Of a stretch of 64,000 bases of DNA, positions 44,124-53,564 are shown piece by piece. How positions within the stretch are numbered: position 1 is the first letter of the stretch; the number at the start of each line of letters is the position of its first letter. This DNA is from Sutcliffiella horikoshii (GTDB lineage: Bacteria > Bacillota > Bacilli > Bacillales > Bacillaceae_I), in the NCBI RefSeq assembly GCF_019931755.1, contig NZ_CP082918.1:228001-292000 (forward strand), in the 5' to 3' direction. Under the pieces are notes generated by a model. That model saw nothing but the letters and a program-made list of their open reading frames with translations. It did no database searches and was not told where the DNA came from. Made by a program: the position numbers and the translations under genes.

Positions 44124-44750
44124 ATGGGAGAAAAACTGATTAAGCTTGCGGTCAATGGGGGCATTGACTTTGGGGCTAAGTTGAATAGTAAACAGCTATT
44201 GATGCTTGCGCGTTATATGGGAGATGATCAAGAGCTCGAAGTCACCACCTTTCAGCAGTTGTATGTCGATGTTCCAGAAGACAGGTTGGAAGAAGCGAAG
44301 GCAGACTTTTCAAGCGTCGGTCTCAGCTGCTATCCCGTCGGCAATTATGTCAAAAGCCTTCGCACCTGCAACTTCTGTAAGGGAGAGCTAGAAGAAGGGA
44401 TGCCTGTGGCCAAGGAAATCAACCGCCGCATTGCCGGGAGAGCGGTTCCTTTCACCTTGAAACCTGCCTATACGGGATGTCCGGTCGGATGCGGGGAGCC
44501 ACTGGTCAATGATATTGGCGTGATCAAACAGCACGGTGAACGATTCGACCTTTATGTCGGCGGCAAAGCGAAAGGACTGGACGCGAGAACCGGGTTATTG
44601 TTTGCAGACGGTTTGGAGGAAGACGCGCTTTATGGAATGATTGATAGATTGATAGACCTTTATGCTGCAGAAGGTAAAAAGCGAGAGCAATTTGCCAAGT
44701 TTGTCGGGCGTTACGGACTTGATGAGCTGAAAGAGAAGGTTATGGCATAG
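44124..44750 (+). CDS. Siroheme nitrite/sulfite reductase-like half protein
   Basis: A 208-residue protein resembling one half of a nitrite/sulfite reductase. There is a ferredoxin-like half domain (about 1-70), then the iron-sulfur/siroheme part with TCNFCKG near 86 and GCPVGCGEP near 116, giving four cysteines in C-x2-C and C-x3-C pairs. Full-length enzymes are much larger and contain two such halves, so this is either a specialised small protein or acts with another subunit. It is the last gene of the copper operon, 15 bp after the His-rich gene. A role in copper or redox metabolism is unknown. Confidence 0.7.
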   Translation: MGEKLIKLAVNGGIDFGAKLNSKQLLMLARYMGDDQELEVTTFQQLYVDVPEDRLEEAKADFSSVGLSCYPVGNYVKSLRTCNFCKGELEEGMPVAKEINRRIAGRAVPFTLKPAYTGCPVGCGEPLVNDIGVIKQHGERFDLYVGGKAKGLDARTGLLFADGLEEDALYGMIDRLIDLYAAEGKKREQFAKFVGRYGLDELKEKVMA

Positions 44751-44779
44751 GAAGTGGAGTGGTAGTAGTGCTCATGGAG

Positions 44780-44817
44780 CCAGCGGATGAGTTTGATGGT
44801 CCGCTGGTTTTTTGTTT
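44780..44817 (+). terminator. Rho-independent terminator ending the copper operon
   Basis: CCAGCGGA pairs with TCCGCTGG, followed by six T. Confidence 0.85.
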
Positions 44818-44886
44818 TTCATTTCCACCCTCCAATGTAACTTTTTTACATCCGCCTCGTCTAACCGTATAAAAGGGGGCAATTAC

Positions 44887-47082
44887 ATGAAAAAAAAGGT
44901 AATTATCTTTTCTTCTATTATAGTAAGCCTGGCCGTCATCTTTACGTTCATCTATCAATCAAGAGAACCTTTTGCGGTCAATGGCACCGGCAATCCCTAC
45001 TCCGAAAAAGACACTCAAACCGTACTCTCAGATAAAAAATGGTTGCTGACTTTTACAAAAGAGTTCAAGCAGGGAAGCATCAAGGAAAATGAGTCGATCT
45101 ATGTGACGGATAAGGACGGCAAGAAGGTGGAGACCGTCTTAGAAGTTAACGAAGACTTTGTCGCGCTATCTCCCCCAGAAGGTGGGTATGATCCAAGTAA
45201 AGGACCGTATGAGCTTCACATCAGCGGAGAAATTGAATCGGTGGATGGCAAAACGCTAGGAAAACAAAAGAAAATAAAATTCACTGCTATGAAACAATTA
45301 CCGACGGTTACTTCCAACAAAGAGCTCAACTCATTGTTTACCGCACTTCTCGAACAAATGAAGCAAGAGCGGGAAGAAAGTAAACAGTTTTTTAGCTTTG
45401 GTAGGAGCGGAGATGAATCAACATCATCTTCTGAGGATAGCGACGGAGCTGCAAATGCCGATATGGCCGCTGAAAGTGAATCTAGCGGTGGTTCAGACGG
45501 CCACTCCGAAACGAATGTTCAGGTTCAAGGAGTGGATGAAGCGGATATTGTCAAAACAGATGGCGACTTTATCTACCAAACAACCGACCAAAAGTTGAAG
45601 ATTACAAAGGCGGAACCTGTAAAAGAAATGACCGTTCTGACAGAGCTCCGATATAAAGACTTTAATCCCTACCAACTGTTTTTGGATGGCAACCAGTTAG
45701 TGGTCATCGGTCATTATTGGGATGAAAAGATGGTGTATGACGGGTATGGATATAAGGGTAGTGAAGGCGATATGATCATGCCGATGCATGAGGCAACGAA
45801 AGCTATCATCTATGATATTACAGACCGATCAAACCCAACAGTCCAAAAAACAGTAACCCTAGAAGGGGGTTATGTTTCCAGCAGGAAGATTGAAAACCAT
45901 GTTTACTTGATTACGAACAAGTATGCAGACTTTTGGATGCTTGAGGAGCACCCTGAGGCAGATTTGAGACCGCGGGTATCCGATACACAGGGGGAGGAAG
46001 AAGGAGAAATGGAGGGGGTTCCATATGAGGATATCCGTTATTTCCCTGATTCCACAGAAGATAATTTTATGACCATAGCCTCCATCAATTTGAACCAACC
46101 ACAAGAGGATGCGTCCATTACAACCTATGTCGGCAGTGGAAATCAGATTTATATGTCAAAAGAAAACCTGTATGTCGCGGTGCCGAACTATGGGTATGGG
46201 CCGAACTGGGCGAATAATGAAAGTACGGAAGTTTATAAATTTGCCGTCGATGGCACGAGTGTGGAATTCCGGGCCAATGGAGCCATCCCGGGTCATCTTT
46301 TAAACCAATTTTCCATGGATGAATATAAAGGACATTTCCGAGTGGCAGCAACCAAAGGGCAGGCATGGGATGAAAACTCGCCGTCAAGCAACCACCTCTT
46401 TATTTTGGATGAAAGTATGAATGTGGTCAGCAGCGTAGAGGACCTGGCAAGGGGCGAGCGTATCTATTCTGTCCGCTTCATGCAGGATAAAGCATATGTG
46501 GTGACGTTTAAGGAAGTAGATCCGCTTTTCGTCTTTGACCTGAGTAACCCTGCTGAGCCAAAAGTGCTTGGTGAGTTAAAAATACCTGGATTCAGTAATT
46601 ACTTGCACCCTTATGATGAAAATCATCTAATTGGTTTTGGGTATGATACGAAGTTGGAAAAAGATCAGTGGGGAACAAGAGTGATGACAAACGGAGTGAA
46701 AATATCCTTGTTTGATGTGAGTGACCCGACAAATCCTCTGGAAAAACATACAGAGATTATCGGCGGGCAATCTACCCATTCCCCATTAAATCACGATCAT
46801 AAAGCACTTCTTTTCAATAAAGATAAGGATGTTTTTGCATTTCCAATTACCAAGTATAAAGAAAACCAAAAGGATGGTAGCTACCGTCTCGATTTTGAAG
46901 GGGCGATGGTATATGGGATCGACCCGGAAAAAGGATTCACCTTGCACACCAAAATATCGCATCAGCCAGAAAATACCCTATACGAGGACTGGGAGAACAT
47001 GGTCCAACGTATTCTCTACATCGATGACCACCTTTACACGGTTACACCAAAAGAAGTAAAGGCGACAAAAATTACATGGTAG
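44887..47082 (+). CDS. Secreted or anchored protein with C-terminal beta-propeller domain
   Basis: A 731-residue exported protein: signal or anchor helix (about 4-23), an SbsA/Ig-like beta domain (about 45-130, with KEFKQGSIKENESIYVTDKD), a Ser/Asp/Glu-rich linker (about 165-210) and a large domain beginning TNVQVQGVDEADIVKTDGDF. That motif is diagnostic of the secreted WD40-like propeller family (Beta_propel). Later blades repeat PLFVFDLSNPAEPKVLG and ISLFDVSDPTNPL. No catalytic residues are evident. ATG at 44887 has AAAAGGGGG upstream. The function outside the cell is unknown. Confidence 0.82.
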   Translation: MKKKVIIFSSIIVSLAVIFTFIYQSREPFAVNGTGNPYSEKDTQTVLSDKKWLLTFTKEFKQGSIKENESIYVTDKDGKKVETVLEVNEDFVALSPPEGGYDPSKGPYELHISGEIESVDGKTLGKQKKIKFTAMKQLPTVTSNKELNSLFTALLEQMKQEREESKQFFSFGRSGDESTSSSEDSDGAANADMAAESESSGGSDGHSETNVQVQGVDEADIVKTDGDFIYQTTDQKLKITKAEPVKEMTVLTELRYKDFNPYQLFLDGNQLVVIGHYWDEKMVYDGYGYKGSEGDMIMPMHEATKAIIYDITDRSNPTVQKTVTLEGGYVSSRKIENHVYLITNKYADFWMLEEHPEADLRPRVSDTQGEEEGEMEGVPYEDIRYFPDSTEDNFMTIASINLNQPQEDASITTYVGSGNQIYMSKENLYVAVPNYGYGPNWANNESTEVYKFAVDGTSVEFRANGAIPGHLLNQFSMDEYKGHFRVAATKGQAWDENSPSSNHLFILDESMNVVSSVEDLARGERIYSVRFMQDKAYVVTFKEVDPLFVFDLSNPAEPKVLGELKIPGFSNYLHPYDENHLIGFGYDTKLEKDQWGTRVMTNGVKISLFDVSDPTNPLEKHTEIIGGQSTHSPLNHDHKALLFNKDKDVFAFPITKYKENQKDGSYRLDFEGAMVYGIDPEKGFTLHTKISHQPENTLYEDWENMVQRILYIDDHLYTVTPKEVKATKITW

Positions 47083-47115
47083 TAGAGTGAAGAGAAACTT
47101 GAATTATTCAAAAAT

Positions 47116-47246
47116 CAGGTTGATTGGAGTGGAAGACGCGCAGACTCCTATGGGAGGAAGGGACAGGGAAGACCCCGCAGGGCTTGCCCGAGGAGGCTTC
47201 CGGACCGCCCATGGAAAGCGAAGCGCATGGAACGGAAATCAACCCG
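47116..47246 (+). repeat. Palindromic intergenic repeat, copy 6
   Basis: It begins CAGGTTGATTGGAGTGGAAG and ends ACGGAAATCAACCCG. It resembles copies 3 and 4 (GGACAGGG, CGGACCGCCC, AAGCGAAGCGC blocks) rather than copies 1, 2, 5 and 8. Confidence 0.8.
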
Positions 47247-47267
47247 ATCATGCACCAATAATGATTT

Positions 47268-47301
47268 GAGAGAGCGACTCACCCCGCTCTCTTTTTTTTA
47301 C
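47268..47301 (+). terminator. Rho-independent terminator after the beta-propeller gene
   Basis: AGAGAGCG pairs with CGCTCTCT around a short loop, followed by eight T. It lies after repeat copy 6. The rest of the gap to ddl is AT-rich with only the ddl promoter recognisable. Confidence 0.8.
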
Positions 47302-47473
47302 AAAAATGCAGGAAATAATGACAAGATTCGCCGGCATTTTATTTCCTAGGAAAAGAAACTTGTCGAAAATAATCTAGGCATTTAGGTTTGCACTCTACAC
47401 GCCTGTGGAATGACATTCATATATTAAGGAAAAAGATTTTATCTTTTCCACCTACTTAAATGGACGAAGCAGT

Positions 47474-47502
47474 TTCGAATTCTTGTATGTAGGTGCTATA
47501 AT
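47474..47502 (+). promoter_or_regulatory. Probable promoter of ddl
   Basis: An extended -10, TGCTATAAT (47494-47502), with a weak TTCGAA 17 bp upstream. Confidence 0.55.
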
Positions 47503-47579
47503 GAAATAATTGAAGTAAGGACATAAAGTATAAAATACCTAAAATATAAAACAGATCATCTCTTTGAGGGGGAAGCAAT

Positions 47580-48650
47580 ATGAAAACAAAATTGCATTTA
47601 TTATACGGCGGGAAATCAGCGGAGCATCAAGTTTCCTTACAAACAGCATTGGCTGTGACAAAGGCTTTAAATACAGATAAATTTGAAGTATATCCGTTAT
47701 ACATAACGGAATCAGGCGAATGGAAGCGGGGCGGCTTGTTGAACGGGCCAGCAGAGAGCGTACACCAATTAAAGCTGGAAGAGGGCGGCACAACCATCGC
47801 ACCTCTAGCATTGACTAACGAAGAAGATACGGAAGAGACTCAAACAGTCGTGTTCCCTCTATTACATGGACCGAATGGAGAGGACGGAACAGTTCAAGGA
47901 ATGTTGGAACTTTTAAACCTTCCTTATGTAGGAAATGGTGTGTTGGCATCATCTGCTGGAATGGATAAAGTTATCATGAAAAACCTTTTCGACCAAGCAG
48001 GACTGCCACAAGTGGGCTATGTACACTTCCTTCGTTCTGAATGGGAAAAGGCTGCAGATGCAACATATGAAAAAGTAGAATCTGAGCTTGGGTATCCATG
48101 CTTTGTTAAGCCTGCAAACTTAGGATCAAGTGTTGGGATCAGTAAAGCGAAAAACCGCGAAGAACTGGAAACAGCTTTCCGTGAAGCGTTCGACTATGAT
48201 CGCAAAATCATTGTGGAGCAAGGCCTGGAAGGTGCCCGTGAAATCGAGATTGGCGTACTTGGTAACGATGAGCCGGAATGCTCTGTGATTGGAGAAATTG
48301 CTCCTAAGACCGAATTTTATGATTACAAAGCAAAGTATGAAGATGGCGATACGGCCATGATCATTCCTGCGGAGATCAGTGATGAGGTTTATGAGCAAGT
48401 AAGAGCAATGGCGATCACTGCTTTTAAAGCAATCGATGGAGCAGGCCTTGTGCGCGCAGACTTCTTTTTAACAAAAGAGGGTAAACTGTATATTAACGAA
48501 GTCAACACGATGCCTGGTTTCACTCCGTTCAGCATGTTCCCATTATTATGGCAGCATACTGATGTGTCCTACCCAGAACTAATCGAAAAACTAGTAGGAT
48601 ACGCACAACAACGCCACGCAGAAAAACAAAAAATTAAGCATACATTTTAA
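47580..48650 (+). CDS. ddl: D-alanine--D-alanine ligase
   Basis: A 356-residue ATP-grasp enzyme that makes D-Ala-D-Ala for peptidoglycan. Features: [14 protein letters not shown] near 11-24, [16 protein letters not shown] near 92-107, [14 protein letters not shown] near 180, RADFF and [15 protein letters not shown] with the metal ligands near 305-320. GAGGGGG lies seven bases before the ATG. In many Bacillus genomes murF follows directly; here the two are separated by a repeat element. Confidence 0.95.
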   Translation: MKTKLHLLYGGKSAEHQVSLQTALAVTKALNTDKFEVYPLYITESGEWKRGGLLNGPAESVHQLKLEEGGTTIAPLALTNEEDTEETQTVVFPLLHGPNGEDGTVQGMLELLNLPYVGNGVLASSAGMDKVIMKNLFDQAGLPQVGYVHFLRSEWEKAADATYEKVESELGYPCFVKPANLGSSVGISKAKNREELETAFREAFDYDRKIIVEQGLEGAREIEIGVLGNDEPECSVIGEIAPKTEFYDYKAKYEDGDTAMIIPAEISDEVYEQVRAMAITAFKAIDGAGLVRADFFLTKEGKLYINEVNTMPGFTPFSMFPLLWQHTDVSYPELIEKLVGYAQQRHAEKQKIKHTF

Positions 48651-48662
48651 TAAAAGAGATTT

Positions 48663-48796
48663 CTCCAGTAAATGGGAGTGCAAGGTGTGAGACTCCTACG
48701 GGGGTAATGGTTGGTTGAGACCCCGCAGGCGAAGCCGAGGAGGATCAAGCATAGTCCCGTGGAAAGCGAACACCTGGAACGGAAATATACAGGGAG
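48663..48796 (+). repeat. Palindromic intergenic repeat, copy 7, between ddl and murF
   Basis: It begins CTCCAGTAAATGGGAG and ends AACGGAAATATACAGGGAG. The ends differ from the other copies but still pair with each other. Internal GACTCCTACGGGG, GAGACCCCGCAGGCGAAGCC and GGAAAGCGAACACC blocks are conserved. Confidence 0.75.
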
Positions 48797-48827
48797 TTAA
48801 ACGAAACACACAATAAGCAGATAAACA

Positions 48828-48886
48828 GGCAGGGGTTGGGTCATCACGAGAAAAGGTCTAAACAAGTGATGTCAGCCCCTTCTCTG
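48828..48886 (+). other. Hairpin upstream of murF
   Basis: CATCAC pairs with GTGATG inside an outer GGGGTTGG/TCAGCCCC pairing. The following sequence is TTCTC rather than a clean T-run, so termination is uncertain. Confidence 0.4.
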
Positions 48887-48914
48887 TGTAAAAAGAATAG
48901 GAGGGACAACCAAA

Positions 48915-50276
48915 ATGATTAAAAGAACACTTAAAGAAATACAAGAAATGGCGCAAGGCCAGCCGATCTCTTCCGAATACAGAGACATCGTAGTAGAGGG
49001 CGTTTCAAAAGATACACGTGAAGACATGAGCGGGAAATTGTACATACCGATTATCGGAGAGAATTTTAACGGCCATGCATTCGTCCGCGACGCAATCGAG
49101 AAAAAAGGTGCTGTGGCATCCTTCTGGCAAAAAGATCAACCAGAACCACCAGCAGACCTAAACCTGATATTTGTGGATGACACCATCGAAGCATTGCAGC
49201 ACCTTGCAAGCAGTTATCGGAATGAAATCGGTATGAAAGTTGTGGGGATCACCGGAAGTAACGGCAAAACCACCACAAAAGATATGGTCACTTCTGTTTT
49301 GGAAACAACATTCCGCGTGCATAAGACGGCTGGAAACTACAACAACCATATTGGCTTGCCGCTAACGATTCTTTCTATGAAGGAGGATACGGAAGTAGCA
49401 GTGTTGGAAATGGGGATGAGTGGCCGCGGAGAAATCGAATTGCTTTCTAACATTGCGAAGCCTGACGCTGCCGTTATCACAAATATCGGGGAGTCTCATA
49501 TGCAGGACCTTGGTTCTCGTGAAGGGATCGCGGAAGCTAAACTTGAGATTGCTGCCGGCCTTAAGCAAGATGGCAAGCTAATCATCAATGGAGATGAGCC
49601 GCTTTTGACAGACAGAGTTGGAGGCAAGACCAACGTTATTCCGTTTGGTTTGAAGGCTAACAATGACTATCAGGCAAAGGACATTATGTTAAAAGGCAGA
49701 GGCACTCATTTTATAATAGAAGAAACAGAGTACTTCATCCCGGTACTTGGTGCCCACAATGTGACAAATGCCCTTGCTGCCATCATCGTCGGAGAGCTTT
49801 TCGGTGTGTCTGAGGAAAATAGGAAAAAAGGCTTGGAGCAACTTGTCATCACTGGTATGAGGAATGAAGTGGTGGAGACTTCCGGCGGCTGGACGGTCAT
49901 TAATGATGCCTACAACGCAAGTCCTACTTCCATGAGAGCAGCACTGGATTTGTTGGGCAGCCTCGACGGATACGGGAAAAAGATTGCCGTGCTTGGTGAT
50001 ATGCTGGAACTCGGTGACATGGAAAAGACTTTTCACCATGAAATTGGGCAATATGTAAAAGAAAAGAATGTGGATTATGTCTTCACTTTCGGTGCCCTCG
50101 GCATGGAGATCGCAAAAGGTGCCCAAGAAGTGATGGAATCTTCTCGTGTTAAACCGTTCATGAACAAGCAAGAGTTAACCCGCGAACTGCTGCCGCTTTT
50201 AGAATCCGGTGATGTGGTGATGGTAAAAGGATCACGGGGCATGAAATTAGAAGAAGTTATTGAAGGTATCAAGTAA
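48915..50276 (+). CDS. murF: UDP-N-acetylmuramoyl-tripeptide--D-alanyl-D-alanine ligase
   Basis: A 453-residue Mur ligase that adds the D-Ala-D-Ala made by Ddl to the peptidoglycan precursor. The N-terminal substrate domain (1-100) is followed by the ATP-binding GITGSNGKTTTKDMV near 111, NYNNHIGLPLT near 140, the carbamylated-lysine region, and the C-terminal domain with INDAYNASPTSMRAAL near 331 and VMVKGSRGMKLEEV at the end. AGGAGGG precedes the ATG. Confidence 0.95.
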   Translation: MIKRTLKEIQEMAQGQPISSEYRDIVVEGVSKDTREDMSGKLYIPIIGENFNGHAFVRDAIEKKGAVASFWQKDQPEPPADLNLIFVDDTIEALQHLASSYRNEIGMKVVGITGSNGKTTTKDMVTSVLETTFRVHKTAGNYNNHIGLPLTILSMKEDTEVAVLEMGMSGRGEIELLSNIAKPDAAVITNIGESHMQDLGSREGIAEAKLEIAAGLKQDGKLIINGDEPLLTDRVGGKTNVIPFGLKANNDYQAKDIMLKGRGTHFIIEETEYFIPVLGAHNVTNALAAIIVGELFGVSEENRKKGLEQLVITGMRNEVVETSGGWTVINDAYNASPTSMRAALDLLGSLDGYGKKIAVLGDMLELGDMEKTFHHEIGQYVKEKNVDYVFTFGALGMEIAKGAQEVMESSRVKPFMNKQELTRELLPLLESGDVVMVKGSRGMKLEEVIEGIK

Positions 50277-50373
50277 TTCTTTCTTTTCAAAGGAATACAA
50301 AGTTCTTTAAAAGAGAAAATTAATAGTAAGCGTTCTGCAATTACTTAAATTGGTACGGAAAGAAAAATATTTT

Positions 50374-50417
50374 GCCGATATATTCGGCAGAGGAGCGCGA
50401 TTGAAAGCGTAACCTCC
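50374..50417 (+). other. Structured sequence upstream of the cshA promoter
   Basis: TGCCGA pairs with TCGGCA, and directly after it GAGG and GCG pair with GCG and CCTC to give a second hairpin. There is no T-run. It could be a short RNA element at the end of the murF transcript or a protein site. Confidence 0.35.
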
Positions 50418-50439
50418 TATAAGTTGGCATTAACCTTTA

Positions 50440-50468
50440 TTGCTATTTAGTAGCCAAAGTGTTATGAT
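50440..50468 (+). promoter_or_regulatory. SigA promoter of cshA
   Basis: TTGCTA (50440-50445), 17 bp, TATGAT (50463-50468). The leader of about 95 bases contains the hairpin TTAGGCA/TGCCTAA near 50507-50531. Confidence 0.65.
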
Positions 50469-50568
50469 AACAGGTAATGTGTTTAATATGTCTACTTATA
50501 AAGATTAGGCAAGCGCTCAGCCGCGTGCCTAATTTATTAATTTGTATAGATAAAGGAGTAGGAATAAT

Positions 50569-52086
50569 TTGGCGTTATTTAAAGAATTAGGTTTATCAGA
50601 AGATATCATGAAGTCTATCGACAGAATGGGGTTTGAAGAAGCTACCCCTATCCAATCGGAAACGATTCCTGTAGCATTAACTGGTAAAGATGTTATCGGT
50701 CAAGCTCAAACAGGTACAGGTAAAACGATTGCATTCGGTCTTCCATTGCTTGAAAATGTAGATGTGACAAACGACTCCATTCAAGGTATCGTTATCGCAC
50801 CGACTCGTGAATTAGCTATCCAGGTTGCTGAAGAAATTTATAAAGCTTCTTACCATAAACGTGCTCGTGTTCTTTCCGTATTTGGAGGACAGGACATCAG
50901 CAGACAGATTCGTTCATTGAAAAAGAACCCTCACATCGTAGTTGGTACTCCAGGTCGTTTACTTGACCATATCAACCGTAAGACTCTTCGTCTTCAGAAT
51001 GTGAACACGGTTGTTCTTGATGAGGCAGATGAAATGCTGAACATGGGATTCATCGAGGATATCGAAAAAATCCTTGCTGAAACACCAGAAAAGAAACAAA
51101 CATTACTTTTCTCTGCTACAATGCCTGCACCAATCCGTGCAATCGCTGAGCGTTTCATGAGCGAGCCTGTAAATGTAAAGGTACAAGCGAAAGAACTAAC
51201 AATATCCAACATCCAACAATTCTACGTGGAAGTTCCGGAAAAGAAGAAGTTTGACACATTGACTCGTCTTCTTGACATTCAATCTCCAGAGCTTGCTATC
51301 ATCTTCGGCCGTACAAAGCGCCGTGTAGATGAGCTATCTGACGCATTGAACGTGCGCGGATACTCTGCAGAGGGAATTCACGGTGACCTTTCTCAAGCGA
51401 AGCGTATGAGCGTACTTCGCAAGTTTAAAGAAGGTTCCATCGATGTACTTGTTGCAACAGACGTAGCAGCTCGTGGACTTGACATCTCTGGTGTAACACA
51501 CGTTTACAACTTCGACATCCCACAAGATCCTGAAAGCTATGTTCACCGTATTGGACGTACAGGTCGTGCTGGTAAGAGCGGATTGGCGATCACATTCGTT
51601 AGCCCTCGTGAAGTTAGCTACTTGCACCATGTAGAACGCGTAACAAAACGTAAAATGGATAAATTGAAGGCACCAACTCTAGACGAAGCACTAGAAGGCC
51701 AACAAAAAATGTCCATGGAAAAATTAACGCAAGCTGTTGAAGCGAAAAACCTTGGTTTCTACCGCAATGCAGCGGAACAATTATTAGAAGAGCACGATGC
51801 AATAACACTTGTATCTGCAGCTCTAAAATTGTTCACTAAAGAGCCGGACGAAACTCCAATCCGTCTTACGGAAGAAGCACCAATGCACTCAAGAAGAGGC
51901 GGCGGCGGTGGTGGTGGCCGTGGCGGCGACCGTAACCGTGGTGGCGGAAAGAGCGGCGACCGTAAAGGCGGCTGGAACAAACGCTCCGATAGCCGTGGCG
52001 GCAAGCCAGGCGGCGGTTCTGGTTCAAGAGACGCAAACGCTAAGCGCCAAGGCTACAAACGTTCTTCTCGTAAAGAGCGCGTATAA
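50569..52086 (+). CDS. cshA: DEAD-box RNA helicase CshA
   Basis: A 505-residue ATP-dependent RNA helicase, in Bacillus part of RNA degradation and cold adaptation. The motifs run in order: Q-motif region [21 protein letters not shown] (near 46), [24 protein letters not shown] (near 149), FSATMP, and [10 protein letters not shown] (near 326). The C-terminal 60 residues are Gly/Arg/Lys-rich ([18 protein letters not shown]) and probably bind RNA. Translation begins at TTG 50569, behind AAAGGAG. Codon use in the helicase core looks like that of a highly expressed gene. This gene opens the block syntenic with B. subtilis ydbR onwards. Confidence 0.94.
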   Translation: MALFKELGLSEDIMKSIDRMGFEEATPIQSETIPVALTGKDVIGQAQTGTGKTIAFGLPLLENVDVTNDSIQGIVIAPTRELAIQVAEEIYKASYHKRARVLSVFGGQDISRQIRSLKKNPHIVVGTPGRLLDHINRKTLRLQNVNTVVLDEADEMLNMGFIEDIEKILAETPEKKQTLLFSATMPAPIRAIAERFMSEPVNVKVQAKELTISNIQQFYVEVPEKKKFDTLTRLLDIQSPELAIIFGRTKRRVDELSDALNVRGYSAEGIHGDLSQAKRMSVLRKFKEGSIDVLVATDVAARGLDISGVTHVYNFDIPQDPESYVHRIGRTGRAGKSGLAITFVSPREVSYLHHVERVTKRKMDKLKAPTLDEALEGQQKMSMEKLTQAVEAKNLGFYRNAAEQLLEEHDAITLVSAALKLFTKEPDETPIRLTEEAPMHSRRGGGGGGGRGGDRNRGGGKSGDRKGGWNKRSDSRGGKPGGGSGSRDANAKRQGYKRSSRKERV

Positions 52087-52106
52087 TTAACTTTTAACTT
52101 GCAGAA

Positions 52107-52152
52107 GCTCGAGAACTGACTGGGATAACCGGTTGGTTTTCGGGCTTTTTTT
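52107..52152 (+). terminator. Rho-independent terminator after cshA
   Basis: AGCTCGAGAACT pairs throughout with GGTTTTCGGGCT (several G-U pairs), followed by seven T. Confidence 0.75.
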
Positions 52153-52214
52153 GTTGTGGGTGGGGGTTGGGGGGTTAAGCACTTTATCATAGTGGTGAAA
52201 ACTGTAAATATAAG

Positions 52215-52378
52215 GGTTCTATACGCCCGAACAGCCGCCAAACCCGGGCTAAATGTCTAATAGAGGGGCTCTATACGCCCGAACGACCACCAAATCGGGC
52301 TGAAATGTCCAATAGAACGGTTCTATACGCCCGAACAACCCCACAATCCGGGTAAACTGTCCAATAGAACCCATATAA
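52215..52378. repeat. 52-bp tandem repeats, three units
   Basis: Units with CTATACGCCCGAAC begin at 52219, 52271 and 52323. Each holds GCCCGA and TCGGGC-like arms and ends AATAGAACG, so GTTCTAT and ATAGAAC also pair across a unit. The period equals that of the array at 33.0 kb, but the sequences are unrelated. The minus-strand frame through it is not a believable gene. The rest of 52153-52519 is C-rich without recognised features. Confidence 0.85.
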
Positions 52379-52519
52379 ATTCCAGTTCCCTTAATTTTCA
52401 ACCAACTCCCTCCCCATCCTTGAGAACCCAACACCCCACCCCCAAAAAGAACAAATCTCCCCTCACTTGGGCATACTACCTCTAAACAAATCCTAACCAA
52501 AAGGAGGGCCCGCACCACC

Positions 52520-53491
52520 ATGACCATCGTAAAACTCGGCTACGTCGCCATGAGCGTGCAGCTTACTAACGCTTCCCCGTCCAAAACGATGACCTTTGCC
52601 CAGTTCAGTAAACTTAAGGACCGGGAAGCGGCAATCGCAAAGCTTGAACGCATATCGATTGAAAACCTGGAAAATTGCCTGCGTCTCCTCAAGCACAATG
52701 TCGCTAATGATATTCGTTTTTTCCGGTTCAGCTCCAAACTGATTCCGCTCGCAAACCATGAAGAGGTGAAAGACTGGAAGTTCATGCGGCCTCTTAAAGA
52801 AATCCTGTCCCAAATCGGTGACTATATCGAAGAGAACCCGATGCGTGTAGACTTTCACCCGGATCATTTTGTGCTGCTCAATTCTAAGAAAAAGGAAATC
52901 ATCAACCAGACCATCAAGACGCTCAGTATGCATCGCTCTCTTTTAAAAGGAATGAGGGTTCCCACCCAGCACCGTTGTGTTCTGCATATAGGTGGGGGCT
53001 ATGATGACAGGGAGTTGGCACTGGAGCAATTTATCCATAACTTTGCGCTTGTTCCGCAGCCAATTCAGGAAATGCTGATTCTTGAAAATGATGATACGAC
53101 ATTCCACTTGCGGGATGCTTTATATGTTTGTGAAAAACTCAATGTACCGCTCGTTTTTGATTACCATCATCACCTTGCGCATTTTGAGGAGGAAGCAGAA
53201 GGATGGGTGCAGGATTGGGAGAGGGTAGTGCAAACGTGGGAGCATTCACCGCTGCCTGTGAAAATGCATATTTCAAGCCCGAGGGACGAGAAGAACTTCC
53301 GTGCCCATGCCGATTATGTGGACCCTAAAATGTTTATGGATTTCCTCCAAGGCATCAAAGGAAGTGTGCCGGAAATCAATTGTATGATTGAGGCGAAGAA
53401 AAAGGATGAGGCACTTTTTCAGCTTATGGAAGAGATGAAAAGTTATCCTGAAATAGAGATAATTGATGGGGCGTCCTTCAAAATTAAATAG
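52520..53491 (+). CDS. uvsE: UV damage endonuclease
   Basis: A 323-residue TIM-barrel nuclease of the UvdE/UvsE family, which nicks DNA 5' of UV photoproducts and some abasic sites. The metal-binding residues lie in MRVDFHPDHFV near 107, VLHIGGGYDDRE near 154, ILENDDTTF near 189, VFDYHHHLAH near 213, MHISSPR and MIEAKKKDEALF near 290. AAAGGAGGG lies 11 bases before the ATG. It sits between cshA and the ydbS/ydbT pair, unlike in B. subtilis where ywjD is elsewhere. Confidence 0.9.
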   Translation: MTIVKLGYVAMSVQLTNASPSKTMTFAQFSKLKDREAAIAKLERISIENLENCLRLLKHNVANDIRFFRFSSKLIPLANHEEVKDWKFMRPLKEILSQIGDYIEENPMRVDFHPDHFVLLNSKKKEIINQTIKTLSMHRSLLKGMRVPTQHRCVLHIGGGYDDRELALEQFIHNFALVPQPIQEMLILENDDTTFHLRDALYVCEKLNVPLVFDYHHHLAHFEEEAEGWVQDWERVVQTWEHSPLPVKMHISSPRDEKNFRAHADYVDPKMFMDFLQGIKGSVPEINCMIEAKKKDEALFQLMEEMKSYPEIEIIDGASFKIK

Positions 53492-53564
53492 AATTTTCCA
53501 ACAGAGGGCATCCATAGTATACTAGGAAAAGCGACAGCTAGAATGTGATTTGGAGGGAGAGCAA

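Noticed and set aside
44845..44873. Promoter TTTACA-17-TATAAA for the beta-propeller gene
   Set aside because: Transcription from it would start at about the ribosome binding site, leaving no usable leader; it is probably chance.
52249..52527. Minus-strand gene over the 52-bp repeats at 52.2 kb
   Set aside because: It is composed of repeat translation and overlaps the uvsE start.
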